From TMP-86 sp964247385 (GTDB lineage: Bacteria; Pseudomonadota; Gammaproteobacteria; Steroidobacterales; Steroidobacteraceae), in the NCBI GenBank assembly GCA_964247385.1, contig CAXTUB010000008.1, positions 90,844 to 154,843 on the forward strand: DNA of 64,000 nucleotides, read 5' to 3'. The position numbers and the translations under genes are program-made. The first letter of the stretch is position 1. Each line of letters opens with the position of its first letter. The notes under the pieces are model-generated. The model searched no databases, had not been told where the DNA came from, and was given only the letters and a program-made list of their open reading frames with translations. This document shows, one piece after another, positions 51,301 to 59,783 of this stretch.

Positions 51301-53903
51301 ATCAACAGCGAGCGGCCCTTGAGGCCGGCATTCGATTTGGTGCGGGCGGCGTGTTCGGCCAAATGCCCGGCCAGCTTCAGGCGCTGCGCTTCGCCGCCCG
51401 AAAGCGTGGGCACCGGCTGACCCAAGCGCAAATAATCGAGCCCCACATCGGCGAGCGGCCGCAGCCGCCGGCCCACCTCAGCGTCGTCGGCGAAAAACTC
51501 GAGCGCTTCGCGCACCGTGAGTTCCAGCACCTCGGCGATGTTCTTCGCGGCGCCCGCGCGCGTCAGCCGGCATTCGAGAATTTCCGCACGAAAACGCTTG
51601 CCGTTGCAGTCTGGGCACCGCAGATACACATCGGATAGAAATTGCATCTCGATGTGTTCGAAGCCGTTGCCGCCGCACGTGGGGCAGCGGCCTTTGCCCG
51701 AATTAAAACTGAATGTGCCGGCGGTGTATTTACGCTCCACGCTCAGCGGCAGCTTTGCGAACAGCGGCCGAATGACATCGAAAGCGCCGACATAGCTTGC
51801 TGGATTGGAGCGTGTGGTGCGGCCAATGGGTGTCTGATCCACCATGACGACACGATCCACGTGCTCTGTGCCGAGCAGCGCATCGTGCGCACCCGGCGCT
51901 TCGGTGGGTTGTCCCTTGGAGCGGCGCAGCGCCGCGTACAGCACATCGTGCACGAGCGTGGATTTTCCCGAGCCGCTGACGCCCGTGATGCAAACGAGCC
52001 GGCCCAACGGAATGCGCACGTCGATGTTCTTGAGATTGTGCTCGCGCGCTCCCTTGATTTCGATCCACTCGGCGGCGGCGGCAAGAGGCTTCTCGCGCCG
52101 CGCCGCGATAACGCGCCTGCGTCCTGACAGGTATTCGCCGGTGAGCGAAGTGGGCGAGCGCTCGATTTCTCCGGGCGTCCCGTCGAAGATGATCTCACCG
52201 CCTCGCTCACCCGGCCCCGGACCCATGTCGATGAGCCGATCGGCAGCGCGCATCACCTGCGCATCGTGCTCGACCACGAGCAGAGTGTTGCCCGCATCGC
52301 GCAAACGGTGCATGACCGCGACGATGCGATCCACATCCCGCGCGTGCAGACCGATGGAAGGCTCATCGAGCACGAACAAGGTGTTCACGAGCGAAGTGCC
52401 AAGCGCCGTGGTCAAGTTGATCCGCTGCACCTCACCGCCCGACAGCGTGCGCGACTGGCGATCGAGCGTGAGGTAGTTCAAGCCAACTTCGCTCAAGAAA
52501 CGCAAGCGCGTGCGCACCTCGCCCAGCACGAGTTCGGCGGCTTGATCGAGAGGCGGCGGAAGACGGAGCGCATCGAAAAGCTCGCGGCACTTTTCAATGG
52601 GCAGACTCATGACGTCGTGGATGTTGAAGCCCGGCGGCGAGCCAGCGCGCTGCTCAGACCCGATGCGCCATAAGAGAGCTTCCGGCTTCAGACGCGCGCC
52701 GCCGCACGCAGCGCATTCGGTATAGGCGCGGTAGCGCGACAACAACACCCGAATGTGCATCTTGTAGGCTTTGCTTTCGAGCCAGACGAAAAAGCGCCGC
52801 ACGCCGTACCAAACCGTCTTGCTCCATTCGCCCTCGCCATCGATGACCCAGGCGCGCTGCTCAGACGTCAAATCGCGCCAGGGCACATCGAGCGGAATGC
52901 CGCGCTTGCGCGCGAACCGCATCAAATCCTCTTGCGACTCTCGATACGACTCGCTTTGCCACGGCTTGATCGCGCCGCCGCGCAATGTCTTCGACTCATC
53001 GGGAATGACCAAGCCGTAGTCGATGCCAATGACGCGGCCGAAGCCGCGGCAGGCATCGCATGCGCCCACGGGAGAATTGAAGCTGAACTGACCGGGCGTC
53101 GGATCGCGATAATGCAAATCGCAATCGGCGCAGTGCAAGTCGCTCGAAAATCGCCACGTGTGCAGCGGCGCGCCGTCCGCGTCCTGAACGAACACATCGA
53201 TGCGGCCTTGGCCTACCCGCAGCGCGGCCTCGACGGCTTCGAGCACGCGTGATGCATCGGCGCCGTGCGCCCGCATGCGGTCTTGAACCACCCACAAGCG
53301 CTGTCCCTCGTCCGCGTGAATTCGCGTGTAGCCCTGACTCGCGAGAAGCGACAGGATTTCCGCGCGAGTGAAATTCTCCGGCACATCCACCGGAAACGTC
53401 AGTATCCAACGCGCCTCAGCGAGGCCGGCGCCGCGCAGTTTCAGCTGCGCCGCGATGCTGGGTGCGTCATCGCGCCGCACTTCTTGCGCGCAGCCACGGC
53501 AATAGAGCTTCGCGGCACGCGCAAACACCACTTTCAAGTGGTCGTTGAGCTCGGTCATGGTGCCGACCGTGGAGCGCGACGTGCGCACCGGATTGGTCTG
53601 ATCGATGGCGATGCTGGGCAGAATGCCTTCGATACTCTCGACCTGAGGGCGGTCCATGCGATCTAGAAACTGGCGCGCATAGGGCGAGAACGTTTCGACA
53701 TAACGCCGCTGCCCTTCAGCGTAAACGGTGTCGAACACGAGCGATGACTTGCCCGACCCGCTCACGCCTGTGACCACGATGAGCGATTGCAGAGGGATGT
53801 CGAGGCTCACGCCCTTCAGATTATTCTGGCGTGCTCCTCGAACCCGGATGGCTTCCGGAATCTGCGCGTCAAAGGGCGGGGGCACGAGCCTTTCCGCACT
53901 CAC
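48345..53903 (-). CDS. uvrA: Double-length UvrA (two UvrA units in one chain)
   Basis: A 1852-residue protein made of two UvrA-like units, residues ~1-973 and ~974-1852. Each unit has two ABC ATPase domains. The four Walker A motifs (GVSGSGKSS or GVSGSGKST) lie near residues 46, 640, 1009 and 1531, and the four signatures are LSGGEVQR, LSGGEAQR, LSGGEAQR and LSGGESQR. Zinc-binding CxxC pairs include CPTCGGNG/CPDCNGKR in unit 1 and CEACEGQG/CDVCRGRR in unit 2. UvrA normally acts as a dimer of ~940-residue chains in damage recognition, so this chain could be a built-in dimer. GTG start. Confidence 0.93.
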   Translation of the reverse strand: MSAERLVPPPFDAQIPEAIRVRGARQNNLKGVSLDIPLQSLIVVTGVSGSGKSSLVFDTVYAEGQRRYVETFSPYARQFLDRMDRPQVESIEGILPSIAIDQTNPVRTSRSTVGTMTELNDHLKVVFARAAKLYCRGCAQEVRRDDAPSIAAQLKLRGAGLAEARWILTFPVDVPENFTRAEILSLLASQGYTRIHADEGQRLWVVQDRMRAHGADASRVLEAVEAALRVGQGRIDVFVQDADGAPLHTWRFSSDLHCADCDLHYRDPTPGQFSFNSPVGACDACRGFGRVIGIDYGLVIPDESKTLRGGAIKPWQSESYRESQEDLMRFARKRGIPLDVPWRDLTSEQRAWVIDGEGEWSKTVWYGVRRFFVWLESKAYKMHIRVLLSRYRAYTECAACGGARLKPEALLWRIGSEQRAGSPPGFNIHDVMSLPIEKCRELFDALRLPPPLDQAAELVLGEVRTRLRFLSEVGLNYLTLDRQSRTLSGGEVQRINLTTALGTSLVNTLFVLDEPSIGLHARDVDRIVAVMHRLRDAGNTLLVVEHDAQVMRAADRLIDMGPGPGERGGEIIFDGTPGEIERSPTSLTGEYLSGRRRVIAARREKPLAAAAEWIEIKGAREHNLKNIDVRIPLGRLVCITGVSGSGKSTLVHDVLYAALRRSKGQPTEAPGAHDALLGTEHVDRVVMVDQTPIGRTTRSNPASYVGAFDVIRPLFAKLPLSVERKYTAGTFSFNSGKGRCPTCGGNGFEHIEMQFLSDVYLRCPDCNGKRFRAEILECRLTRAGAAKNIAEVLELTVREALEFFADDAEVGRRLRPLADVGLDYLRLGQPVPTLSGGEAQRLKLAGHLAEHAARTKSNAGLKGRSLLIFDEPTTGLHFDDVAKLLDAFARLTAAGDSLIVIEHHLDIISAADWIIDLGPEGGDAGGELVAAGTRGDIERVSRSHTGQALRALHAGEQALHRAGHVNQVEEPRPMHVARVPRKAIEIRGAREHNLKDVDVELQRDRFTVITGVSGSGKSTLAFDILFAEGQRRYLESLNAYARQFVQPASRPDVDAIFGIPPTVAIEQRTSRGGYKSTVATLTEIYHYLRLLFVKLGVQYCPACDVKIEPQSADVIGARIRTEYAGQKITLLAPLVTARKGLYTALARWAKSKGFARLRVDGEWLPTTKFPRIDRFKEHHIELPVASLKVSRAGDSAFDAALESALTHGQGVMHVLRESQLASTPSARAASLQTFSTKRACPGCGTGFPELDPRLFSFNSKHGWCPDCFGAGVAIEELDDSQSGEEETFVGAQAQTEAQCTSCHGARLNSTARHVLFQGESITAMTALPIESFARKIAALDLPPRARQISRDIVSELAARTAFLCDVGLGYLSLDRAAPTLSGGEAQRIRLAAQLGSNLRGVCYVLDEPTIGLHPRDNRILLEMLERLRSKGNTLIVVEHDEDTIKRADHVIDLGPGAGTHGGAVVAQGTARELETHAASTTGRYLSRPLQHPLSPRRAVTRSTPCLEIRGAKLHNLRSVDVRIPLQRLTAITGVSGSGKSSLAREVLLDNLTRLVRRGSRSKAELIGCREMRGWENLTRVLEVDQTPIGKTPRSCPATYLGIWDAIRRVFAETSEARLRGFAASRFSFNTPGGRCEACEGQGVRRIAMNFLPDVRIACDVCRGRRFNPETLSIVFKERSIGDVLEMSVEEAAQFFESHRGIRHPLALLNDLGLGYLTLGQQSPTLSGGESQRIKLVSELAKVRTDLVGRDAAAREGAHTLYVLDEPTVGLHMADVEKLIYLLHRLVEAGHSVVVIEHQLDVIAEADWLIDMGPEGGSGGGRVVAMGTPENVAKSKRGATPAILADFLRERAA

Positions 53904-54047
53904 AGGATGACAAGAGTTGCACGAGATACGACACTAATGGCATAGGCTCAGATGGCAAGATGAAGCGGTCTCGTCAACCGGCGGAGGCAAAGCCGGGTTG
54001 ACTTGAAATAGGGAAGCTCGAGCACGATGTTGAGCCAGGCTGAGCCA

Positions 54048-54066
54048 TCTCAAGCGCGGCTTGAGA
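54048..54066. other. Short perfect hairpin ahead of the FecR-domain gene
   Basis: TCTCAAGC (54048-54055) and GCTTGAGA (54059-54066) are perfect inverted repeats around a 3-base loop, ending 25 bases before the ATG. A second imperfect one (GTCAACCGGC 53973-53982 with GCCGGGTTGAC 53992-54002) lies further up. In the 188-bp spacer between uvrA and this gene these could be operator or leader structures. Confidence 0.45.
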
Positions 54067-54091
54067 CATCAAGTTACAGTAGGTTTCTACT

Positions 54092-56467
54092 ATGTCAAAC
54101 ACACGATTTTCGTTGCGCTCGTTGGCCATCAGCTGTATTGCGCTCATCGGGTGCGCAGCCGGAGCCCTGGCGCAGGACATCGACCCGCCAAGCCGCGTCG
54201 CGCGCATCAATACCTCCGATGGCCAAGCCTCGGTGCAGTTGGCCGGCGAGAGTGATTGGACCGACGATGTCATCAATCGTCCGCTCACCACCGGCGATAA
54301 GGTGTGGGTCGACAATTCCTCGCGGGCCGAAATGCATATTGGCTCGACCGCGTTGCGCTTAGGCGCGCAAACGGGCGTCGAGATCGTCAACTTGAACGAT
54401 TCGCTGGTGCAATTGCGCATGACCGCGGGCTCATTGAGCGTGCGGCTGCGTTCTTTGCAGAATAACGAGAATTTTGAAGTGGATCTGCCGAACGTCTCGG
54501 TGTCGTTGAATCAGCCGGGTGAGTACCGCATCGACGTGGATGACGAAGGACATCTATCGAACGTGGCAGTCATCGCGGGACAAGCCGACGTCAGCTCGCC
54601 CGATCAGTCGTATCGAATCGATCCGCGGCAGCGCGCAAGCTTTTCCGGCACCGATTCGGTGGGCGTCGAAACCGGCGAGATCAGCGGTCCGGATTCGCTC
54701 GACTTATGGGCCGAGCAGCGCGATGCGCGAGAAGATCAATCACGCTCAGCGCAATACGTTTCGCGCGACGTTCCGGGCTATCAGGATCTCGATGACAACG
54801 GTACTTGGGCCAATGACCCGGTGTACGGCGCGGTATGGCAGCCGCGAGTGGTGGCCGGCTGGGCGCCGTATCACGATGGCCATTGGGTCTGGGTCTCGCC
54901 TTGGGGCTGGACTTGGATGGACGATGCGCCGTGGGGCTTTGCCCCGTTTCACTACGGCCGCTGGGTCTACCGGAGAAATGCTTGGTGCTGGTCGCCGGGG
55001 CAGCGTGTCGTGCGGCCCGTGTATGCGCCCGCCCTCGTGGCATGGGTGGGCGGCCCCCGCTTCAGCGTCGGCGTTTCTTCGGGCGGCGGAGTAGGTTGGT
55101 TCCCGCTCGGCTACAACGAGGTGTATCGGCCGGCCTATCGCGTCAGCAACAATTACATTCGTAACGTCAACGTGAGCAACACGTACATCAACCGAACCAC
55201 CATCATCAACAACACCACGGTCAACAATGTCACGTACGTGAATCAGCGCGTTCCAGGTGCGGTGGCCGCGGTGTCGCACGAGACCTTCGTCTCGGCGCGG
55301 CCGGTGAACCGCTCGCTCATTCGAGTCGATGCGCGCGAAGCGGCTGCGGCACCCGCCACCACCGCAGTTGCCATTGCGCCGACGCAACGCAGCTTCATGC
55401 GGACTCCGGTGGACTCGGGGCGGGTAGCGCGAGTGGTCGCGCCGTCGCGAAACGTCTTTACGCGGCCCACCGTTGCGCGCCGCGCGCCGCCGCCCGCGCC
55501 GGCATCCGTCGAGGCTCAGCGTCGGGCGGTGATCGCGAATGGTGATCGTCCGGTGCCCGAGCAGCAAATCACGCGATCCATCGCCGCGGCGCCGGCGGCG
55601 CCGGTGCGCATCGTGCGGCCCAATGCCGCTCCGGTCGCATTGCGCAATGTGCGGACTGCGCAGCCAGGGCAGAGTCAAGGGCAAGCGCCAGGGCAAGTCA
55701 TGAGCTCGCAAGTAACGCGCGGCGTGGATCGCCCCATTCGTTCGGATGATGCCGCAGTGCGCCGCGACGCAGCCGGCAATGCGCGAGGTAACGGCGCGGG
55801 CCGCAACAGCACGGGCGGCGGTACGTTTAGTGTGTATCACTCGCCAGATGCAGCCTCCGCGCCTATCGCGCCCGTGGCTCCCACGGCACCTGCGTCCCCG
55901 GCGCCGGCGCCGGTGCCGGCCGCGGCCCAAGCGCATCCTGAAAATTCTCCCAACGCTCGGCCCCCAAATGCTCAACCGGCGAACGGTTCCGCGGGGGCGG
56001 GTCGTCGAGAAGGCGACTTGCGCAACCGCAATGATCGATTCGAGCCGCGCGATGAAGCCCAGCGTCGCCAAGCGCAGCAGGAAAATTCAGATGCGCAGCG
56101 GCGCGCGACACAGCAGCAGCAAGACATTCAGCAGCATGAACAGATTCAAATGCAGCGGCAGCAAGACACTCAGAATCGGATGCGCGAGATGCAACAGCAG
56201 CGCAGCGAGCGCATGCAACAGAACCAGGCCCAGCGTACAGAACAAATACAGCGGGCCGAGCAAGCACAACGAGCCGAGCAAGCACAGCGCGCGGAACAAG
56301 CGCAGCGCGCGCAGCCCATTCAGCGCGCTGAGCCCGCACGGCCTCAAGCGCCACCGCCGGCCCCGGCGCCTCGGCCCGAGCGCCCTGCGCCCGCACGTGG
56401 CGAACCCGCTCAGCAGCGCCTTGCGCCACCGGCGCGCATCGAGCGCGGCGATCGATCGAATCGGTAG
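54092..56467 (+). CDS. Exported FecR-domain protein with Trp-rich middle and Gln/Arg-rich tail
   Basis: 791 residues. A signal peptide (SLAISCIALIGCAAGALAQ) is followed by a FecR-like beta domain (~30-200: DWTDDVINRPLTTGDKVWVD). A Trp/Tyr-rich region with DUF6600-like repeats comes next (~230-330: PYHDGHWVWVSPWGWTWMDD). An Asn/Thr-rich stretch follows, then Ala/Pro-rich linkers. The C-terminal ~140 residues are Gln/Arg-rich helix with repeated RAEQAQ units. It probably lies in the periplasm or outer envelope. No sigma factor gene is nearby, so classical FecR signalling is unlikely. Function unknown. Confidence 0.85.
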   Translation: MSNTRFSLRSLAISCIALIGCAAGALAQDIDPPSRVARINTSDGQASVQLAGESDWTDDVINRPLTTGDKVWVDNSSRAEMHIGSTALRLGAQTGVEIVNLNDSLVQLRMTAGSLSVRLRSLQNNENFEVDLPNVSVSLNQPGEYRIDVDDEGHLSNVAVIAGQADVSSPDQSYRIDPRQRASFSGTDSVGVETGEISGPDSLDLWAEQRDAREDQSRSAQYVSRDVPGYQDLDDNGTWANDPVYGAVWQPRVVAGWAPYHDGHWVWVSPWGWTWMDDAPWGFAPFHYGRWVYRRNAWCWSPGQRVVRPVYAPALVAWVGGPRFSVGVSSGGGVGWFPLGYNEVYRPAYRVSNNYIRNVNVSNTYINRTTIINNTTVNNVTYVNQRVPGAVAAVSHETFVSARPVNRSLIRVDAREAAAAPATTAVAIAPTQRSFMRTPVDSGRVARVVAPSRNVFTRPTVARRAPPPAPASVEAQRRAVIANGDRPVPEQQITRSIAAAPAAPVRIVRPNAAPVALRNVRTAQPGQSQGQAPGQVMSSQVTRGVDRPIRSDDAAVRRDAAGNARGNGAGRNSTGGGTFSVYHSPDAASAPIAPVAPTAPASPAPAPVPAAAQAHPENSPNARPPNAQPANGSAGAGRREGDLRNRNDRFEPRDEAQRRQAQQENSDAQRRATQQQQDIQQHEQIQMQRQQDTQNRMREMQQQRSERMQQNQAQRTEQIQRAEQAQRAEQAQRAEQAQRAQPIQRAEPARPQAPPPAPAPRPERPAPARGEPAQQRLAPPARIERGDRSNR

Positions 56468-56589
56468 GAAGACGCCGAGAGGGCATCGCCGCGAGCACAC
56501 GTTAGAGCTGCGGCAGAACCACACGCGGCAATGCAGATTGCCGCTGCGAGTACCAATTACGGCTGCGTGTAGTATCGTGGCAACGCAAG

Positions 56590-57471
56590 ATGGTTTCTTT
56601 CACCGCGCACAATATTCGTCTGGATGATGGTTCCTACACGAAACCAGAATCCGTACCGATCGATCGCCATCCCTGGTTTCTCGCAGCCAAACGCATCATC
56701 GATGCGATGTTCTCTGGGGACAAGAGCACCTTACGGTTGGTTGACCTGGGTTGTTTGGAAGGAGGCTACACGGTCGAATTCGCACGGCTCGGCTTGCAAG
56801 CCCTGGGGCTCGATGTGCGGCAATCCAATATCGATGCGTGCAATTTCGTACGCTCGAAAGTGAATCTGCCGAATCTGAGCTTCGTACGAGATGATGTTTG
56901 GAATTTGGCTCAGTACGGCACCTTCGACATCACCTTTTGCTGCGGGCTTTTCTATCACGTCGATCAGCCAAAAAAATTACTTGAGCTTTTGTCCGGTGCG
57001 ACCCGCCGCGTGCTCATTCTCCAAACTCACTTTTCGGAAGCCGCCGACTCTCCGAGTTTTATCCAGCCCCGTAGATTTCGCAGAGCGCTTTCCAGAGTTC
57101 TGCCTCTCAGACATACGGGGACGACAACCCACAAGCTTTCTTACCTGACAACGAATGAAGGGTTGCCTGGCCGTTGGTGCCCGGAATTTAGAACCGAGCG
57201 CGCATTCAAGGACCGTGAGAATCGGCGCTGGGCGTCGTGGGACAACCGTCGCTCCTTCTGGATTCAGCGGGAGTATCTGCTGCAGTCAATCCGCGACGCT
57301 GGCTTTGACTTGGTACTGGAGCAATACGATGCGCTCGGCAAAGACATTGCGTCCGAAATGACTGAAGGCGTGTATCGAAGCTCCGGACGCAGTACTTTTA
57401 TCGGAGCGAAAACAAACTATCTCGGAGTTGACGCGCCTTCAGAGTCGGCGCCGGGTGTGCGGCGCAAATAG
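56590..57471 (+). CDS. SAM-dependent methyltransferase (DUF1698-like)
   Basis: 293 residues. Motif I is LRLVDLGCLEGGYTVEFA, then LGLDVRQSNIDAC, the acidic loop VRDDVWNLAQYGTFDITFCC, and GLFYHVDQPKKLLELL. The C-terminal half (WCPEFRTERAFKDRENRRWASW) resembles methyltransferases acting on small metabolites or glycans. The substrate is unknown. The gene is convergent with a 2OG-Fe(II) oxygenase gene. A degraded copy of part of this gene lies at 61.06 kb. Confidence 0.85.
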   Translation: MVSFTAHNIRLDDGSYTKPESVPIDRHPWFLAAKRIIDAMFSGDKSTLRLVDLGCLEGGYTVEFARLGLQALGLDVRQSNIDACNFVRSKVNLPNLSFVRDDVWNLAQYGTFDITFCCGLFYHVDQPKKLLELLSGATRRVLILQTHFSEAADSPSFIQPRRFRRALSRVLPLRHTGTTTHKLSYLTTNEGLPGRWCPEFRTERAFKDRENRRWASWDNRRSFWIQREYLLQSIRDAGFDLVLEQYDALGKDIASEMTEGVYRSSGRSTFIGAKTNYLGVDAPSESAPGVRRK

Positions 57472-57521
57472 AAGCAGGCTCGAATATTTGGGATGTGCCG
57501 AACCGCGCGATGCAGTTGATT

Positions 57522-58364
57522 CTAGACTTCCGTGAAGTTCTTCTCGCTCCTTGCGCGCCGTTTGAGAGCCTTGATCGACTTGCGAAAAATCGGCGGGGTA
57601 ATGTCCTGAATGAGCGACTTGAGTACACGATCTACTCTTAGGCGAACTTTATTGTTTTGCGAGATGTGATAAAGCGTGGAATGCTCGACAACCGAAGGTT
57701 TCCACGTATTGGTGTAGTAATACAAAGCGAGTGACATTCGATGGACGCCAGGAGGGCTGGCGAGAGGTGTGGGGTGCCCGCGCAACGATTCTTTCGTCGT
57801 CGAAAATACAACGCAGCGGTTAAAGATCGGCTCAACTGAGGCTACCTTTCTCATTGATTCTCGATCCCAGAGCTCCAGTTCACCCTTGTAGTCGGAAATC
57901 CAATCCTTGTTGAGATAGAGCAATAAATTGAGTCTGCGCTCAAGGTTGTATGGCTTCAGATGATTGAAGTCCGCATGAATCTCGAGAAACCCGCCTGGCA
58001 TGATTTTGTGCAAGCCGCCGCCGAAATAAGAAGGATCGGCCAGAAGCCCGGGGATGCCAGTCATTTTTTCAAGGTAGCTAATGAATGGACCCGAATTCAG
58101 AAAGTTGACTAGCTGTGCAGTCGCCGGACCCACGACATCTGGCTTAAAGGCAAACTTGTTATGGTCAGTTTTTCTGTCTAAGAACTTTGCATACCGCTTC
58201 CCAATATCGACCGTCAATGCTTCTTCGCGGACTTCGTCCAGCACTTCAGGCGGCATGAAATCATCGATCACCACATGAGGCCACGGAAGGGCGGTCGAAT
58301 ATTTGGCGCGCAAGCTTTCGCCCATTTGCGCGAGAGTGCCCTGATCCGAGAGGTAATTAGTCAT
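57522..58364 (-). CDS. 2-oxoglutarate/Fe(II)-dependent oxygenase
   Basis: 280 residues of the prolyl-4-hydroxylase-like group. The iron ligands are HADFNH (HxD) and the distal His in SLRGHPTPL; GVHRMSLALYYYT carries the Arg that binds 2-oxoglutarate. The N-terminus WPHVVIDDFMPPEVLDEV is typical. Such enzymes hydroxylate peptides, sugars or small molecules. Base composition is more AT-rich than the upstream genes. The basic C-terminus (IKALKRRARSEKNF) is unusual. Confidence 0.88.
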   Translation of the reverse strand: MTNYLSDQGTLAQMGESLRAKYSTALPWPHVVIDDFMPPEVLDEVREEALTVDIGKRYAKFLDRKTDHNKFAFKPDVVGPATAQLVNFLNSGPFISYLEKMTGIPGLLADPSYFGGGLHKIMPGGFLEIHADFNHLKPYNLERRLNLLLYLNKDWISDYKGELELWDRESMRKVASVEPIFNRCVVFSTTKESLRGHPTPLASPPGVHRMSLALYYYTNTWKPSVVEHSTLYHISQNNKVRLRVDRVLKSLIQDITPPIFRKSIKALKRRARSEKNFTEV

Positions 58365-58633
58365 CTATCGAGGACCCGGCAATGCGCAGGAATGCGACTA
58401 CACAGGATATTCACTTCGTCCATAGGTGGTGCTCTGAAACTAGCAAGATAATTAGCGATGGGCAAACAGGCACGCACAAGTCTGCTGCTCGGCTAGCTGC
58501 GAACCTCGAAGCAGCAGCTTACGAAACAACTTTGGTTAACGCTAGGCAGCTCGACACTTTTAGCAAAAAATATCATCTCAGATTTAGAATGATAGAGCTA
58601 CGTGTTCATGGACAAACTAGCGCTTGAACCGAT

Positions 58634-59158
58634 CTATATTGGCTTGACGGCAACCTGCTTTAAAGAGTTCATCGGACTAAATGCTGAGTTCGCCGGCGGG
58701 TTTCTCAAAATCTGCGCTGTATATGTCTGCCTGTTTAAGCTTACGACCACTGTGCCGCATCTTTTCGGATCCTCTTTCGGCCAAAACTTCACTACACATT
58801 CCAAAGCTTCGCACCGAACATTCGGGGGTGTCTTGTATCGCTCAAGAGAGCAGAACGAAGAACCGCTGGATTCATTTTCGAACGCTTGTTGTAACGCCAG
58901 AATTTGGGCTTCAGAAGGAGAAAGTAAAGCCAGCCTATTTTTCTTAGAGTGAGGCCAGTGCATCAAAACGTAGAAACCGAACACTAAAACGCCGAAAGTA
59001 AGCATAGCCAAAGGGGAATTTAAAACCTTACGCGAGCTTCGATTTGCAATGGCGTTTCCGATGGTTGGAGTGGCAGCCGAGGGAGAGGTGATCAGAGTTA
59101 ACTGCGGCTCCGCAGTTTTGTGCACCTCGCAATGTTCTGAAAATGTCGATGTTTTCAA
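58634..59158 (-). CDS. Unrecognised single-pass membrane protein
   Basis: 174 residues, no family recognised. A Ser/Thr-rich N-terminal part (~1-45) is followed by one membrane helix LAMLTFGVLVFGFYVLMHW (about 49-68). An outer domain with three cysteines follows (FCSLERYKTPPNVRCEALEC), giving a type II-like topology. The start codon is TTG, supported by a strong GGAGG ribosome-binding site 10 bases upstream. The opposite-strand frame over the same stretch lacks such features. The gene sits in an AT-rich accessory area. Confidence 0.6.
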   Translation of the reverse strand: MKTSTFSEHCEVHKTAEPQLTLITSPSAATPTIGNAIANRSSRKVLNSPLAMLTFGVLVFGFYVLMHWPHSKKNRLALLSPSEAQILALQQAFENESSGSSFCSLERYKTPPNVRCEALECVVKFWPKEDPKRCGTVVVSLNRQTYTAQILRNPPANSAFSPMNSLKQVAVKPI

Positions 59159-59219
59159 ACTAGAAATTCCTCCAAAATCCCACTGGTAGCTAACGCAAAG
59201 TTAGCCAACGGACAATGGG

Positions 59220-59516
59220 CTATTTCCCGTTCAAAAATTGATTCAAAAGGATCGCACCGGTCACTACTAACGCCCAAACTAAGACAGGGGGTATCATTAA
59301 CCAAACGATGCCCTGGGCGGGCGTTAGCCGCCTATCTCGTACTGGCTTCATGGCAATGAAAACACAAGCAAAAAACAAAGGAATGCAAAAAAGAAAAAAG
59401 AATGCTTGCTGAAACCTCGAAGGTTCCATTAGGAGGCATGTCGTGACCAGGAAAATTGGCCAAGTCCAGGAGAAAACCCAACGTTTCCACGAAATATTTC
59501 TACCACTAGACCTCAT
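59220..59516 (-). CDS. Unrecognised small multi-pass membrane protein
   Basis: About 98 residues with three hydrophobic helices: RWVFSWTWPIFLVTTCLLM, FQQAFFFLFCIPLFFACVFIA and IVWLMIPPVLVWALVVTGAIL. Between the second and third is a positive loop (KPVRDRRLTPAQG). No family is recognised. ATG 59516 has GGTGG 9 bases upstream; the TTG at 59534 is less convincing. It lies 61 bp upstream of the other hypothetical membrane gene on the same strand, so the two may form an operon. Confidence 0.55.
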   Translation of the reverse strand: MRSSGRNISWKRWVFSWTWPIFLVTTCLLMEPSRFQQAFFFLFCIPLFFACVFIAMKPVRDRRLTPAQGIVWLMIPPVLVWALVVTGAILLNQFLNGK

Positions 59517-59648
59517 CGCTAGTTTCCACCGCAAATAAAAGGTTTGGACGCTAGGGTCAGCCCGGTTTGATAACTAGCCCCGCTCACAATTCCAATGCCG
59601 GCAGCGAAGCGAAGCTTTCCTATTCTATTGACGCTTAGCCCTGAGCCA

Positions 59649-59783
59649 TCAATTGACCCTGAAGCCTCGCCAGCAGTTAGGGCCGATACGGCCACATCGG
59701 CCCACAGCCGCGCGCGGCGCCAGCGCGCGAAGCACGGCCATGCCGAGCTCGCCGGCGCCAAGTACTAGGATCGTGCCTGTCAT
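59649..59783 (-). pseudogene. Truncated NmrA-like NAD(P)-binding protein gene
   Basis: The frame begins MTGTILVLGAGELGMAVLRA, an excellent match to the Rossmann N-terminus of NmrA-like/aromatic alcohol reductase-type proteins (GAGELGxxVLRAL). Similarity ends after ~26 residues and a stop follows at codon 45. The remaining ~270 residues of the family are missing. Its ATG overlaps the isochorismatase stop (ATGA), so it was once a real operon gene and was later cut off by rearrangement. Confidence 0.7.

Noticed and set aside
58382..58627. 81-codon plus-strand frame upstream of the dioxygenase gene
   Set aside because: No family, no good ribosome-binding site, ordinary chance frame in a 270-bp spacer. 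No tRNA-like cloverleaf seen there either.
58602..58952. 116-codon plus-strand frame opposite the hypothetical membrane gene
   Set aside because: The minus-strand frame has a membrane helix and a strong GGAGG site; this one has neither.
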